DNA of 55,651 bases, taken from positions 1 to 55,651 of the forward strand of contig NZ_JBHZAH010000022.1 of assembly GCF_042754225.1 (NCBI RefSeq). The letters are read 5' to 3'. A program made the position numbers and the translations under genes. Source of the stretch: Rhodococcus_G sp042754225 (GTDB taxonomy: Bacteria; Actinomycetota; Actinomycetes; Mycobacteriales; Mycobacteriaceae). Below the pieces are notes generated by a model. That model was not told where the DNA came from and ran no database searches. It saw only the letters and a list, made by a program, of their open reading frames with translations. Of the stretch, positions 43,233-51,543 are shown piece by piece (the stretch's first letter is position 1; every line of letters starts with the position of its first letter).

Positions 43233-44504
43233 TCAGCGGGCGGCGTGCCGCCCCGCCGGGCGTGCGGGCGGGACGGGAGTGCCCGAGCGCGTCGGCCGGG
43301 CCAGGATGACCGCGATCGCGGTGGTCAACGGCACCGACAGGGCCAGCGCGATGCCGCCGACCGAGGACCGGACGATCTCGATCGCCACGGCGTCACCGGT
43401 CAGCACGTCGCTGATCGAGCGCCCGGCGACGGAGAACAGCAGCAGCAGCGGCAACGCGCCGCCGGCGTAGGCGAGGACCAGGGTGTAGACGGTGCTCGCG
43501 ATGTGGTCGCGCCCGACCCGCATCGCCGCCCCGAAGACCTCGCGCCGGTTCGCCCCCGGGTCCAGGTGCGCCAGCTCGAACGCCGACGACGCCTGGGTGA
43601 TGGTGACGTCGTTGAGCACACCCAGCGAGCCGATGATGAACCCGGCCAGCAGCAGCCCGGTGATGCTCACGTGCCCGAGGTAGGTCTGCACGTTGGTGTT
43701 CTGTTCCTCGGACAGGCCGGTCAGGTGCGTCATCTCGATGGCCACCCAGGACAGCACCGCCGCCAGCGCCATCGACGCCAGGGTGCCGAGCAGTGCCGAA
43801 CTGGTCCGCAGGCTCACCCCGTGGGCGAGGTAGAGCACCGCGTAGAGGATTACCGAGCCGCCGACGAGCGCGACGGGGATGGCGGGCTTGCCGTCGAGGA
43901 GGGCCGGCAGCATGAACCCGACCAGCACGCCGAACGCGACCAGCAGCCCGAGCAGCGCCCGCAGTCCGCGCCAGCGGGCGACCACGATCACCACGACGAC
44001 GAACGCCGCGACGATCAGCAGCAGCGGCAGCCCGCGGGAGTAGTCCTCGAAGGAGTAGGTGGTGGTGCCGGACTGGTCGGTCTGTCGCACCAGCCGGATG
44101 TGGTCGCCGACGCGAAGGTCCGGCTGGCCAGGGCCGGGGCCGATCTCGAGCAGCGTGTGGGTGCCCTCGTTGGGGCCGGACTCGATGTCGACGATGCTGC
44201 GCTGGCACTGGTAGGAGGCGTCGGCGGGGGCCTGCGGGGGCCCGGTGAAGGCGCGGCCCGCCGACGGGCTGCCGCACGGTCCGAGGTCCTGCGAGGTGAC
44301 GGTCCCCGCCTCGGTCACCACCGCGCCGCCGCTCGCGGTCTGGAACGGCAACGGTATGTCGACGCTGTGCTTGCTCGGCCACAGGATCACCGCGCCGACG
44401 AGGACCGCGAGGCCGATCGCGGTGAGCAGCCCGACGACGACCCTGGCGGCGACGGGGCCGATCGGGACGGGACCGGTGTGGCCGTGACCGTGGCCGTGAC
44501 TCAT
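43233..44504 (-). CDS. YibE/F family membrane protein
   Basis: This 423-aa protein starts at ATG 44504 with a His/Gly-rich N-terminus (SHGHGHGH), which may bind metal. TM1 is near 20-45 and is followed by an extracytoplasmic domain of about 130 residues with two Cys (GPCGSPS, YQCQRS). Seven further TMs follow, with the YibE/F signature VLNDVTITQASSAFELAH and DHIASTVYTLVLAYAGGALP. The role of the family is not established; relatives lie near export and cell-envelope genes. It is monocistronic and convergent with the Hsp70-like gene. Confidence 0.9.
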   Translation of the reverse strand: MSHGHGHGHTGPVPIGPVAARVVVGLLTAIGLAVLVGAVILWPSKHSVDIPLPFQTASGGAVVTEAGTVTSQDLGPCGSPSAGRAFTGPPQAPADASYQCQRSIVDIESGPNEGTHTLLEIGPGPGQPDLRVGDHIRLVRQTDQSGTTTYSFEDYSRGLPLLLIVAAFVVVVIVVARWRGLRALLGLLVAFGVLVGFMLPALLDGKPAIPVALVGGSVILYAVLYLAHGVSLRTSSALLGTLASMALAAVLSWVAIEMTHLTGLSEEQNTNVQTYLGHVSITGLLLAGFIIGSLGVLNDVTITQASSAFELAHLDPGANRREVFGAAMRVGRDHIASTVYTLVLAYAGGALPLLLLFSVAGRSISDVLTGDAVAIEIVRSSVGGIALALSVPLTTAIAVILARPTRSGTPVPPARPAGRHAAR

Positions 44505-44889
44505 CGAGCCTGACTCCGCATTCGGTCAGGGTACCGAGGGTCACCGTGAGGGCAGACGGTGGTGCGCGCGGTGTGCTCGACCCGGACGACTGGCTCGCTC
44601 ACGACGTTCTCCGTCGGCGGCGGTCCGGGGATTCCCCAGCAGCGGTGGCGGGGTACAGGGGGGTGTCTCCCCGCCACCGACTCGATTACCCACAGGGGGG
44701 GGAGGGGCAACCGAGTTTGCTGGACACCGAAGTGTCCTGTCCGAATCTACCGTGTGATCGTCGATCTGTCCCGCGCGGGTGCAAAGGCTGTCCAAACTTT
44801 CGCGGCGCGACCGGGCCGCGGGTCGAGTTCCGCGACGGGGCGCTGGGTACTGTTGCCGCGATCGCGTCCCACCGACCCCGAGGCAGCTG
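44505..44889. promoter_or_regulatory. Divergent promoter region between the YibE/F and P450 genes
   Basis: The 385 bp between two divergent starts should carry both promoters. A run of eight G lies near 44695-44702. No operator palindrome is clear. Short frames here are shadows. Confidence 0.4.
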
Positions 44890-46272
44890 ATGGCGACCCG
44901 CACGATCCCGCATCCCCCGCGCCGCGTCCCGCTCCTGGGCGACATCCTCGGGATGGATCGCAGCGCACCGAGCCAGCGCACGCTGTGGCAGCACCGGCAG
45001 CTCGGCCCGATCTACCGGCGGGTCATCCTCGGCACCAAGCTCACCTTCGTGACGGGCGCCGACCTCGTCGAGGAGATCAACGACGAGAAGCGCTTTCGCA
45101 AGCACGTGGGCCGCCCGCTCGCCAAGCTGCGCACCATCGTCGGGGACGGGCTGTTCACCGCCTTCCAGGCCGAACCGAACTGGTCCAAGGCCCACAACAT
45201 CCTCATGCCGGGCTTCACCCGGGAGGCGATGCGCGGCTACCACCGGACGATGCTCGACACCACCCGCGAGCTGATCGACCGCTGGGACGAGCGGGCCGTC
45301 GCGGAGTACGTCGACGTGCCCGCGGAGATGAGCAAGCTGACGCTCGAGATGATCGGGCGGGCCGGGTTCGGGTACAGCTTCGACTCGTTCGTCGAGGCCC
45401 GCGACGCGGAGGAGGACCCGTTCGTCGCCGCGATGCTGCGGGCCCTGCGGCACGCCGAGCAGACCGCCATCCCGATCCCGTTCCGCGGCCTGTTCGCGGG
45501 CAAGGCCGAGCGGCAGAACGAGGCCGACATCGCGTACATCACCGGCGTCGTCGACGAGGTGATCGCCGACCGTCGGGCCGACCCGGGCGCGAGCCGGCAG
45601 GACCTGCTCGACCTGATGCTGCACTCGACCGACCCCGACTCGGGCGAGCGCCTCGACGAGGTCAACATCCGCAACCAGGTGCTGACCTTCCTCGTCGCGG
45701 GTCACGAGACCTCCGCCAACGCGCTCGCCTTCGCGCTGTACTTCCTCGCCGCGAACCCGGCGATCGCGGACGCGGCGCGGGCCGAGGTTGCGGCGCTGTG
45801 GCCGGGGCAGGACCGGCCCGAGATCTCGTACGAGGAGGTGGCCAAGCTGCGCCACGTCCGACGGATCGTGGACGAGACGCTCCGGCTGTGGCCGACCGCG
45901 CCCGGCTACTTCCGCGAGGCCGTCGCCGACACCACCATCGGGGACTACGAGTTCGAGGAGAGCGACTGGGCCTTCGTCCTCGTGCTCGGGCTGCACCGGG
46001 ACCCGGTGTGGGGTCCGGACGCGGAGACGTTCGACCCCGACCGGTTCCTGCCCGAGAAGGTGCGAGCGCGCCCCGGGCACGTCTACAAGCCGTTCGGCAC
46101 TGGGCTGCGCGCCTGCATCGGCCGCCAGTTCGCGCTGCACGAGATGGTGCTGGCGCTGGCGCTGCTGGTGCACCGCTACGAGTTCGACCCCGAGCCCGGA
46201 TATCAGCTGAAGGTCGGCGAGCAGCTCACCCTCAAGCCGGAGGGGTTCCGGCTGCAGGTGCGACGGCGCTGA
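44890..46272 (+). CDS. Cytochrome P450, BM3-heme-domain-like (CYP102-like)
   Basis: This 460-aa soluble monooxygenase starts at ATG 44890 after the weak sequence GAGGCAG. The I-helix oxygen-binding motif is LVAGHETSANAL (about residue 270), the ExxR motif is DETLRLWP (about 327), and the heme loop is PFGTGLRACIGRQFALHE with Cys409 as thiolate ligand. The heme loop and overall length recall the heme domain of fatty-acid hydroxylase BM3, but there is no reductase domain, and no ferredoxin or reductase gene is next to it. Electron partners must come from elsewhere. The substrate is probably a fatty acid or hydrophobic compound (inference). Confidence 0.92.
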   Translation: MATRTIPHPPRRVPLLGDILGMDRSAPSQRTLWQHRQLGPIYRRVILGTKLTFVTGADLVEEINDEKRFRKHVGRPLAKLRTIVGDGLFTAFQAEPNWSKAHNILMPGFTREAMRGYHRTMLDTTRELIDRWDERAVAEYVDVPAEMSKLTLEMIGRAGFGYSFDSFVEARDAEEDPFVAAMLRALRHAEQTAIPIPFRGLFAGKAERQNEADIAYITGVVDEVIADRRADPGASRQDLLDLMLHSTDPDSGERLDEVNIRNQVLTFLVAGHETSANALAFALYFLAANPAIADAARAEVAALWPGQDRPEISYEEVAKLRHVRRIVDETLRLWPTAPGYFREAVADTTIGDYEFEESDWAFVLVLGLHRDPVWGPDAETFDPDRFLPEKVRARPGHVYKPFGTGLRACIGRQFALHEMVLALALLVHRYEFDPEPGYQLKVGEQLTLKPEGFRLQVRRR

Positions 46273-46275
46273 ACG

Positions 46276-46905
46276 TCAGAAGCTCTCGCGGTGCACGGCC
46301 TCGTCGAGCGGCCTGCCCTCGCGCCACCCGAAACGCACCAGGTCGGGGGTCTGCTGGAACTCCGAGACCGGCCCCACACACAGCCACGCGATCGGCCGCA
46401 CCGGGGACGGGAGCTGCACCAGCTGGGTGAGGAAGTCCTCCTCGTAGAACGAGACCCAGCCGACGCCGATGCCCTCGGCGACCGCGGCCAGCCAGATGTT
46501 CTGGATAGCCAGCACCGCCGAGAACACGCCGGTGTCGTCGACGGTGTGCCTGCCGAGCACGTTGGCGCCGCCGCGGCTGTGGTCGTAGGTGACCACCACG
46601 CCGGTACCGGACTCCTGGATGCCCTCGATCTTGATGGGGTCGAAGGTCGCGCGACGGTCCGGCGGCAGCGAGTCCGCGAAGTTGCGCCGGCAACCGGCGA
46701 CGTGCGCGGCGAACGCGTCCAGCGTCTCCGGCTTCTGCACCACGACGAAGTCCCAGGGCTGGGTGTTGCCCACGCTCGGCGCGCTGTGTCCGGCGGCGAG
46801 GATCTTGGTCAGCTGCTCCTCGGTGATCCGATCACCGGTGAACTCGGCGCGCACGTCGCGGCGCATCGCGATGGCGTCGTACACGGACATGGGTTCGCTC
46901 GTCAT
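46276..46905 (-). CDS. bluB: BluB-like 5,6-dimethylbenzimidazole synthase (nitroreductase fold)
   Basis: This 209-aa flavoprotein converts FMNH2 and O2 to 5,6-dimethylbenzimidazole, the lower ligand of cobalamin. BluB-specific features are AMRRDVRAEFTGD at the N-terminus, GHSAPSVGNTQPWDFVVV, the FDPIKIEGIQESGTGVVVTY stretch, then DHSRGG, and AIQNIWLAAVAEGIGVGWVS. The catalytic-type Asp and Ser positions in the APSVG region are kept. It starts at ATG 46905, 9 bp after the stop of the aminotransferase gene, whose last codons hold its GTAGGAGG ribosome binding site, so the two form an operon. It may belong to the wider BluB-like nitroreductases. Confidence 0.85.
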   Translation of the reverse strand: MTSEPMSVYDAIAMRRDVRAEFTGDRITEEQLTKILAAGHSAPSVGNTQPWDFVVVQKPETLDAFAAHVAGCRRNFADSLPPDRRATFDPIKIEGIQESGTGVVVTYDHSRGGANVLGRHTVDDTGVFSAVLAIQNIWLAAVAEGIGVGWVSFYEEDFLTQLVQLPSPVRPIAWLCVGPVSEFQQTPDLVRFGWREGRPLDEAVHRESF

Positions 46906-46914
46906 TGCGTCCTC

Positions 46915-48171
46915 CTACTGGCTGTAGCTGGCCAGGAAGTTACCGAACCGCTCGATCGCGACCGCGAGGTCCCGAGCCCACGGCAGCGTCACGATCCGCA
47001 GGTGGTCGTGGTCGGGCCAGTTGAACCCGGTGCCCTGGACCATCAGGATCTTCTCCTGCAGCAGCAGGTCCTGGACGAGCTTCTCGTCGTCGTGGATCTC
47101 GTAGACGTTCGGGTCGAGCCGGGGGAACGCGTACAGCGCGCCCTTCGGCTTCACGCAGGAGACGCCGGGGATCATGTTCAGCCGCTCCCAGGCGACGTCG
47201 CGCTGCTCGAGCAGGCGACCGCCGGGCAGGATCAGGTCCTCGATGCTCTGGTAGCCGCCGAGCGCCACCTGGATCGCGTGCTGCGCGGGCACGTTCGGGC
47301 ACAAGCGCATGGACGCGAGCAGGTTGATGCCCTCGATGAAGCTGGCGGCGTGGTCCTTCGGTCCGGTGATCACCAGCCAGCCCGAGCGGTACCCCGCCAC
47401 CCGGTACGCCTTGGACAGCCCGTTGAAGGTCAGGCACAGCAGGTCGGGGGCGAGGGTGGCCAGCGAGATGTGCTTCGCGTCGTCGTAGAGGATTTTGTCG
47501 TAGATCTCGTCGGCGAGCAGCAGCAGCTGATGCTTGCGGGCGAGCGCCACGATCTGGCTGAGCACCTCGGCGGAGTACACGGCGCCGGTCGGGTTGTTCG
47601 GGTTGATCACCACGATCGCCTTGGTGCGCGGGGTGATCTTCGACTCGATGTCCGCGATGTCGGGATTCCAGCCGTTCTCCTCGTCGCACAGGTAGTGCAC
47701 CGGGGTGCCGCCGGCGAGGCTGGTGGTCGCCGTCCACAGCGGGTAGTCGGGCGCCGGGATCAGCACCTCGTCGCCGTTGTCGAGCAGCGCCTGCATCGTC
47801 ATGGTGATCAGCTCGGAGACGCCGTTGCCCAGGTAGACGTCGTCGACGTCGAACTCGGGGAAGCCCGGCACCAGCTCGTAGCGGGTGAAGATGGCACGAC
47901 GCGCGGACAGGATGCCCTTGGAGTCGGAGTAGCCCTGCGCGGTGGGCAGCGCGGCGATCATGTCGCGCATGATCACGTCGGGCGCCTCGAACCCGAACGG
48001 CGCCGGGTTGCCGATGTTCAGCTTGAGGATGCGGTGACCTTCGGCCTCGAGCCGGGCGGCGTGCGCGTGGACCGGTCCACGGATCTCGTACAGCACGTTC
48101 TGCAGCTTGGTGGACTGCTTCAGTTCGCGCGGGATGACGTGCTGGTGGTGGGAGGGCTCCGAGACGGTCAC
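46915..48171 (-). CDS. AlaT-type alanine/aspartate aminotransferase
   Basis: This 418-aa PLP-dependent class I aminotransferase is of the AlaT group, most likely glutamate-pyruvate transamination, and is homologous to the gene called aspC in Mycobacterium (Rv0337c). Motifs are GNPAPFGFEAPD near the N-terminus, the substrate/cofactor segment YLGNGVSELI, then PDYPLWTATTSLAGG, NPNNPTGAVY, the ADEIYDK region and the Schiff-base Lys in FNGLSKAYRVAGYRSGW, with the final Arg in LRIVTLP. GTG 48171 is chosen because the family N-terminus (PRELKQSTKLQNVLYEIRGP) begins there; longer frames reach into the promoter. It is followed by bluB. Confidence 0.93.
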   Translation of the reverse strand: MTVSEPSHHQHVIPRELKQSTKLQNVLYEIRGPVHAHAARLEAEGHRILKLNIGNPAPFGFEAPDVIMRDMIAALPTAQGYSDSKGILSARRAIFTRYELVPGFPEFDVDDVYLGNGVSELITMTMQALLDNGDEVLIPAPDYPLWTATTSLAGGTPVHYLCDEENGWNPDIADIESKITPRTKAIVVINPNNPTGAVYSAEVLSQIVALARKHQLLLLADEIYDKILYDDAKHISLATLAPDLLCLTFNGLSKAYRVAGYRSGWLVITGPKDHAASFIEGINLLASMRLCPNVPAQHAIQVALGGYQSIEDLILPGGRLLEQRDVAWERLNMIPGVSCVKPKGALYAFPRLDPNVYEIHDDEKLVQDLLLQEKILMVQGTGFNWPDHDHLRIVTLPWARDLAVAIERFGNFLASYSQ

Positions 48172-48329
48172 CCGACCATCGTGCCACCCGGGTCGAATCA
48201 ATTTCCTGGCGAACCCCGCTTGTGGTGTAGCTGACGAACCTTTTCGTGGACCTGGGGGGCGCCGGAATCGGGGTCGATTCCGTGGACCCGAATCGGTGAC
48301 CAGCCGCCGTCGGGGGAGGATTCTGGAGG

Positions 48330-49769
48330 GTGGCATCGCCGAGCACGGACCCACATGGAAGTGGCATTCCCATGAACGCACCGAGCATTCGTCGACCGGC
48401 GCCGGTCGACCTCGCGCACCACTCGCACCTCACCGGGATCTTCGCCCCGCAACGCGAGGAGGTGGACGTCTCCGACCTCGAGGTGATCGGCGAGCTGCCC
48501 GCCGACCTGCACGGCGCCTACCTGCGCAACGGTCCCAACCCGCGGTTCGATCCGATCGGCCGGTACGTCTACCCGCTCGACGGCGACGGCATGGTGCACC
48601 GGGTCGAGCTGAGCGAGGGCACCGCCCGGTACACGAACCGGTTCGTCCGGACACCGATGGTGGTCGCGGAGGAGGCGGCCGGTCACGTGATCTGGGCGGG
48701 TGTCACCGATCGGTACACGCCCGGCGAGCGTGAGGTCGGGCCGGAGCTGGCGGGCACGGCCCGCGAACTGCCCGACATCAACGTCGTCCGGCACGGTGAC
48801 CGGCTGCTCGCGATGGCCGAGACCACGCCGCCGTACCGGCTCGACCCGGCCGACCTGTCCACGCTGGGCCGCGAGACCTGCGACGGCGCGATGGCCGTCG
48901 GCAGCACCGCGCACCCGAAGGTCGACCCGGTCACCGGCGAGATGGTGCTGTTCAACTACCTGCTCGAGGCGCCGTACCTGACCTGGTCGGTGGTCGCCCG
49001 GGACGGCTCGCTGTCGCGGCCGCCGACCGTCGTCGAGGGCGTCGACAGGGCGCTGATGGTCCACGACATGGCACTGACCGAGCGCTACGTCGTGCTGGTG
49101 CTGTGCCCGCTGGTCTTCGACGTCCCGGCGATGCTCACCGGTGGGTCGCTGCTCGACTGGCGGCCCGACGACGGCACCCGCATCGCGTTGATCCCCCGCG
49201 ACGGCGGCCCGGTGCGCTGGGCGAGCTGCGAGGCGTTCTGGGTGTGGCACTTCGCGAACGCCCGGGACCTGCCCGACGGCCGGGTCGGCGTCGACTACGC
49301 GCAGTGGTCGTACCCGGGCCTGCTCACCACCTTCGACCAGCCCGCACTGGGCGGCCTGGTCCGCGCCGTGATCGACCCCGTGCGCGGCACCGTGGACCGG
49401 GAGGTCGTGTGCGACCGGGACGTCGAGTTCCCCCGCGTCGACGACCGTCGCCTCACCGACCTCGGAGGGACGATCGCGGCAATCGGCAAGTTGCGCGGTC
49501 GTGAGGGCACCATGGACTCGCTGTGGTTCGTGGACCCGGACGCGGGCACCGAGACGCACTGGGAGCCGGGTTCGCTCGCGGTCGCGGAGCCGGTGTTCGT
49601 CCCCGGCGCCGAGCGGGACTACTGGGCCATGCTCGGCACCGACCGCGGCGACCTGTCCTCGTGGTTCCTGCTGCTGACCGCCGACGACCCCGCGGCCGGG
49701 CCGGTGGCGCGGGTCCGCATGCCGATCCGGGTGCCCGCGGGTCTGCACGGGGCGTGGCTGCCCGGCTGA
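48330..49769 (+). CDS. Carotenoid cleavage dioxygenase family protein
   Basis: This 479-aa iron(II) dioxygenase cleaves a double bond of apocarotenoids or stilbenes. The N-terminal signature is GAYLRNGPNPRFDPIGRY, then DGDGMVHRVEL. The four iron-binding His are in STAHPKVDP, MVHDMALTERYVV, WVWHFANARD and, at the very end, AGLHGAWLPG. It is a soluble seven-bladed propeller with no signal peptide. Start: GTG 48330 has GGGGGAGG ten bases upstream; ATG 48372 (with GGAAG) would give 465 aa and is also possible. It is divergent from the aminotransferase gene across about 160 bp. The exact substrate is unknown. Confidence 0.9.
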   Translation: MASPSTDPHGSGIPMNAPSIRRPAPVDLAHHSHLTGIFAPQREEVDVSDLEVIGELPADLHGAYLRNGPNPRFDPIGRYVYPLDGDGMVHRVELSEGTARYTNRFVRTPMVVAEEAAGHVIWAGVTDRYTPGEREVGPELAGTARELPDINVVRHGDRLLAMAETTPPYRLDPADLSTLGRETCDGAMAVGSTAHPKVDPVTGEMVLFNYLLEAPYLTWSVVARDGSLSRPPTVVEGVDRALMVHDMALTERYVVLVLCPLVFDVPAMLTGGSLLDWRPDDGTRIALIPRDGGPVRWASCEAFWVWHFANARDLPDGRVGVDYAQWSYPGLLTTFDQPALGGLVRAVIDPVRGTVDREVVCDRDVEFPRVDDRRLTDLGGTIAAIGKLRGREGTMDSLWFVDPDAGTETHWEPGSLAVAEPVFVPGAERDYWAMLGTDRGDLSSWFLLLTADDPAAGPVARVRMPIRVPAGLHGAWLPG

Positions 49770-49923
49770 CACCGTGTTCTCGGTCACTGATCGCCGGTGA
49801 CTGCTTTGCTAGGTTTGATAACGGCTAACACTCGTCCGATACTGCTGAGTCGTGGGGGCGCTCAATTGCAGTTTCGCGCTGGCTAATTGGCGACCAGGGT
49901 CCGGGGGTAGGAGTTCTCGAGGT

Positions 49924-51102
49924 ATGCGTCAGGTTCGTTCGTTGCGCCGTGTGCGCGCCAAGGGGAGTTGGCGCGAACCGAATCGGTATCTGTGGCTGCT
50001 CGGGTTGATGGCGCCGCTGAGTCCGTTCGTCGCGTGGGCACTGGTGCACGCGTTCGGCCTCGGACTGTTCTGGGCGGCGGGCGTGCTGCTGATGGCGATC
50101 GTCATCCCGCTGGTCGACGTGTACGCCGGTGTCGACAAGGCCAACCCGCCCGACGAGGCGATGAAGGCGCTCGAGGACGACCGGTTCTACCGCTGGTGTA
50201 CCTACCTCTACCTGCCGGTTCAGTACGCCGGACTCGTCTTCGCCTGCTACCTGTGGACCACCGCCCCGATGGGCTGGCCCGAGCGGTTCGCCCTGGCGGC
50301 GACCGTCGGCGTCGTCGCGGGCATCGGCATCAACGCCGCGCACGAACTCGGTCACAAGCGACCCACCCACGAACGGTGGCTGGCCAAGTTCGCGCTCGCC
50401 CAGTCGGCGTACGGCCACTTCTACGTCGAGCACAATCACGGCCACCACCTGCGGGTTGCGACCCCCGCCGACCCCGCGACCGCCCGTTACGGCGAGTCGT
50501 TCTGGGCCTTCCTGCCGCGGTCGGTCGTGGGCGGCGTCCGGTCCGCGTGGCGCCACGAGCGGGCCCGCCTCGCGCGCCGTGGCCGGCGCACCTGGAGCCC
50601 GCGCAACGACGTGCTCAACGCGTGGGCGATCAGTGTCGTGCTCTTCGCGGTTCTCGTCGCCGTCTTCGGCTGGAGCGTGGCCCCGTGGCTGGTCGTGCAG
50701 GCCGTGATCGGGTTCGTGCTGCTCGAGTCCGCGAACTACCTCGAGCACTACGGGCTGCTGCGGCGGAAACTGCCGAGCGGTCGGTACGAGCGCGTTGCCC
50801 CGGAGCACAGCTGGAACAGCGACCACCTGTGCAGCAACCTCTTCCTCTACCACCTGCAGCGGCACAGCGATCATCACGCCAACCCGCAGCGGCGCTACCA
50901 GACGCTGCGGAGCATGCCCGAGGCCCCGCAATTGCCGGCGGGCTACGCGACGCTGATCTGGCTCTCGTTCGTGCCGCCACTGTGGCGCCGGGTGATGGAC
51001 CCGCGACTGCTCGCGCACTACGGCGGCGACGTGTCCAAGGTCAACGCGCTGCCGGGACGATCCGTCGAGCAGCGGCGGGTCCCGGAGTCCGCGAGGCGAT
51101 AG
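49924..51102 (+). CDS. alkB: Alkane 1-monooxygenase
   Basis: This 392-aa integral membrane di-iron hydroxylase oxidises medium-chain n-alkanes to 1-alkanols. The His boxes are HELGHK (H140-H144), EHNHGHH (H170, H172, H174, H175) and LQRHSDHH (H314, H317, H318), with the additional AlkB motif NYLEHYGLLR before the third. Six TM segments are visible from about residue 20. ATG 49924 is chosen on GGTAGGAG ten bases upstream. Unlike many rhodococcal alkB loci, there is no rubredoxin or rubredoxin reductase gene beside it, so electrons must come from a rubredoxin elsewhere. It lies next to a carotenoid oxygenase gene in the same direction with about 150 bp between, probably independent. Confidence 0.95.
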   Translation: MRQVRSLRRVRAKGSWREPNRYLWLLGLMAPLSPFVAWALVHAFGLGLFWAAGVLLMAIVIPLVDVYAGVDKANPPDEAMKALEDDRFYRWCTYLYLPVQYAGLVFACYLWTTAPMGWPERFALAATVGVVAGIGINAAHELGHKRPTHERWLAKFALAQSAYGHFYVEHNHGHHLRVATPADPATARYGESFWAFLPRSVVGGVRSAWRHERARLARRGRRTWSPRNDVLNAWAISVVLFAVLVAVFGWSVAPWLVVQAVIGFVLLESANYLEHYGLLRRKLPSGRYERVAPEHSWNSDHLCSNLFLYHLQRHSDHHANPQRRYQTLRSMPEAPQLPAGYATLIWLSFVPPLWRRVMDPRLLAHYGGDVSKVNALPGRSVEQRRVPESARR

Positions 51103-51210
51103 TCGGGCGCCGCACCGCGTCCTCGGGCAGGTGACGGCACACACCGGTTCGCGAGATCGCACCCGCGATCGCCGCCGAACCGGGGTGTGCCGCTGACAGT
51201 TCCGGTGTGG

Positions 51211-51475
51211 TCACGGCGCCGGGGAGGTCGCCGCCCGGCCGGTGGGCGACGGGCGGTTCCGGGCCCGAGCGATCGCCCGGGTGACCCGGTCGACGATCGC
51301 GTGCGGTGTCGCCAGCTCGTCCCAGGTCCAGCGGACCACCTGCCAGCCGGCATCGCGGATCCCGTCCTCGCGCTGCTTCTCGGCCCACAGCACGCCGCCG
51401 GGTACCTGTCCGGCGGGGACCAGTCGGCCGTCGCCCCGTCGAACGATGTCCCGCGTGCCCGGTGCGTGATCCAGT
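51211..51475 (-). pseudogene. C-terminal fragment of an AbiEi/DUF559-like nuclease-fold protein
   Basis: The frame APGTRDIVRRGDGRLVPAGQ, then VLWAEKQREDGIRDAGWQVV and RWTWDEL to a stop at 51211 looks like the C-terminal domain of the actinobacterial AbiEi/DUF559-type proteins (E-K-x-R-E-D, then V-R-W-T-W). A TGA interrupts the frame just upstream at about 51478. The rest of the gene is missing, because the terminator of the next locus follows at once. Confidence 0.55.
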
Positions 51476-51496
51476 CACGAGGTGTGCGGCGCAACG

Positions 51497-51534
51497 AGAA
51501 GACGCCCCCACCGAGTTCGGTGAGGGCGTCTTCT
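51497..51534. terminator. Hairpin terminator of the Fe-S reductase gene
   Basis: AGAAGACGCCC pairs with GGGCGTCTTCT, and CACCGA/TCGGTG extends the stem, about 10 bp past the stop of the minus-strand gene. Confidence 0.8.
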
Positions 51535-51543
51535 GCGCTGGTG

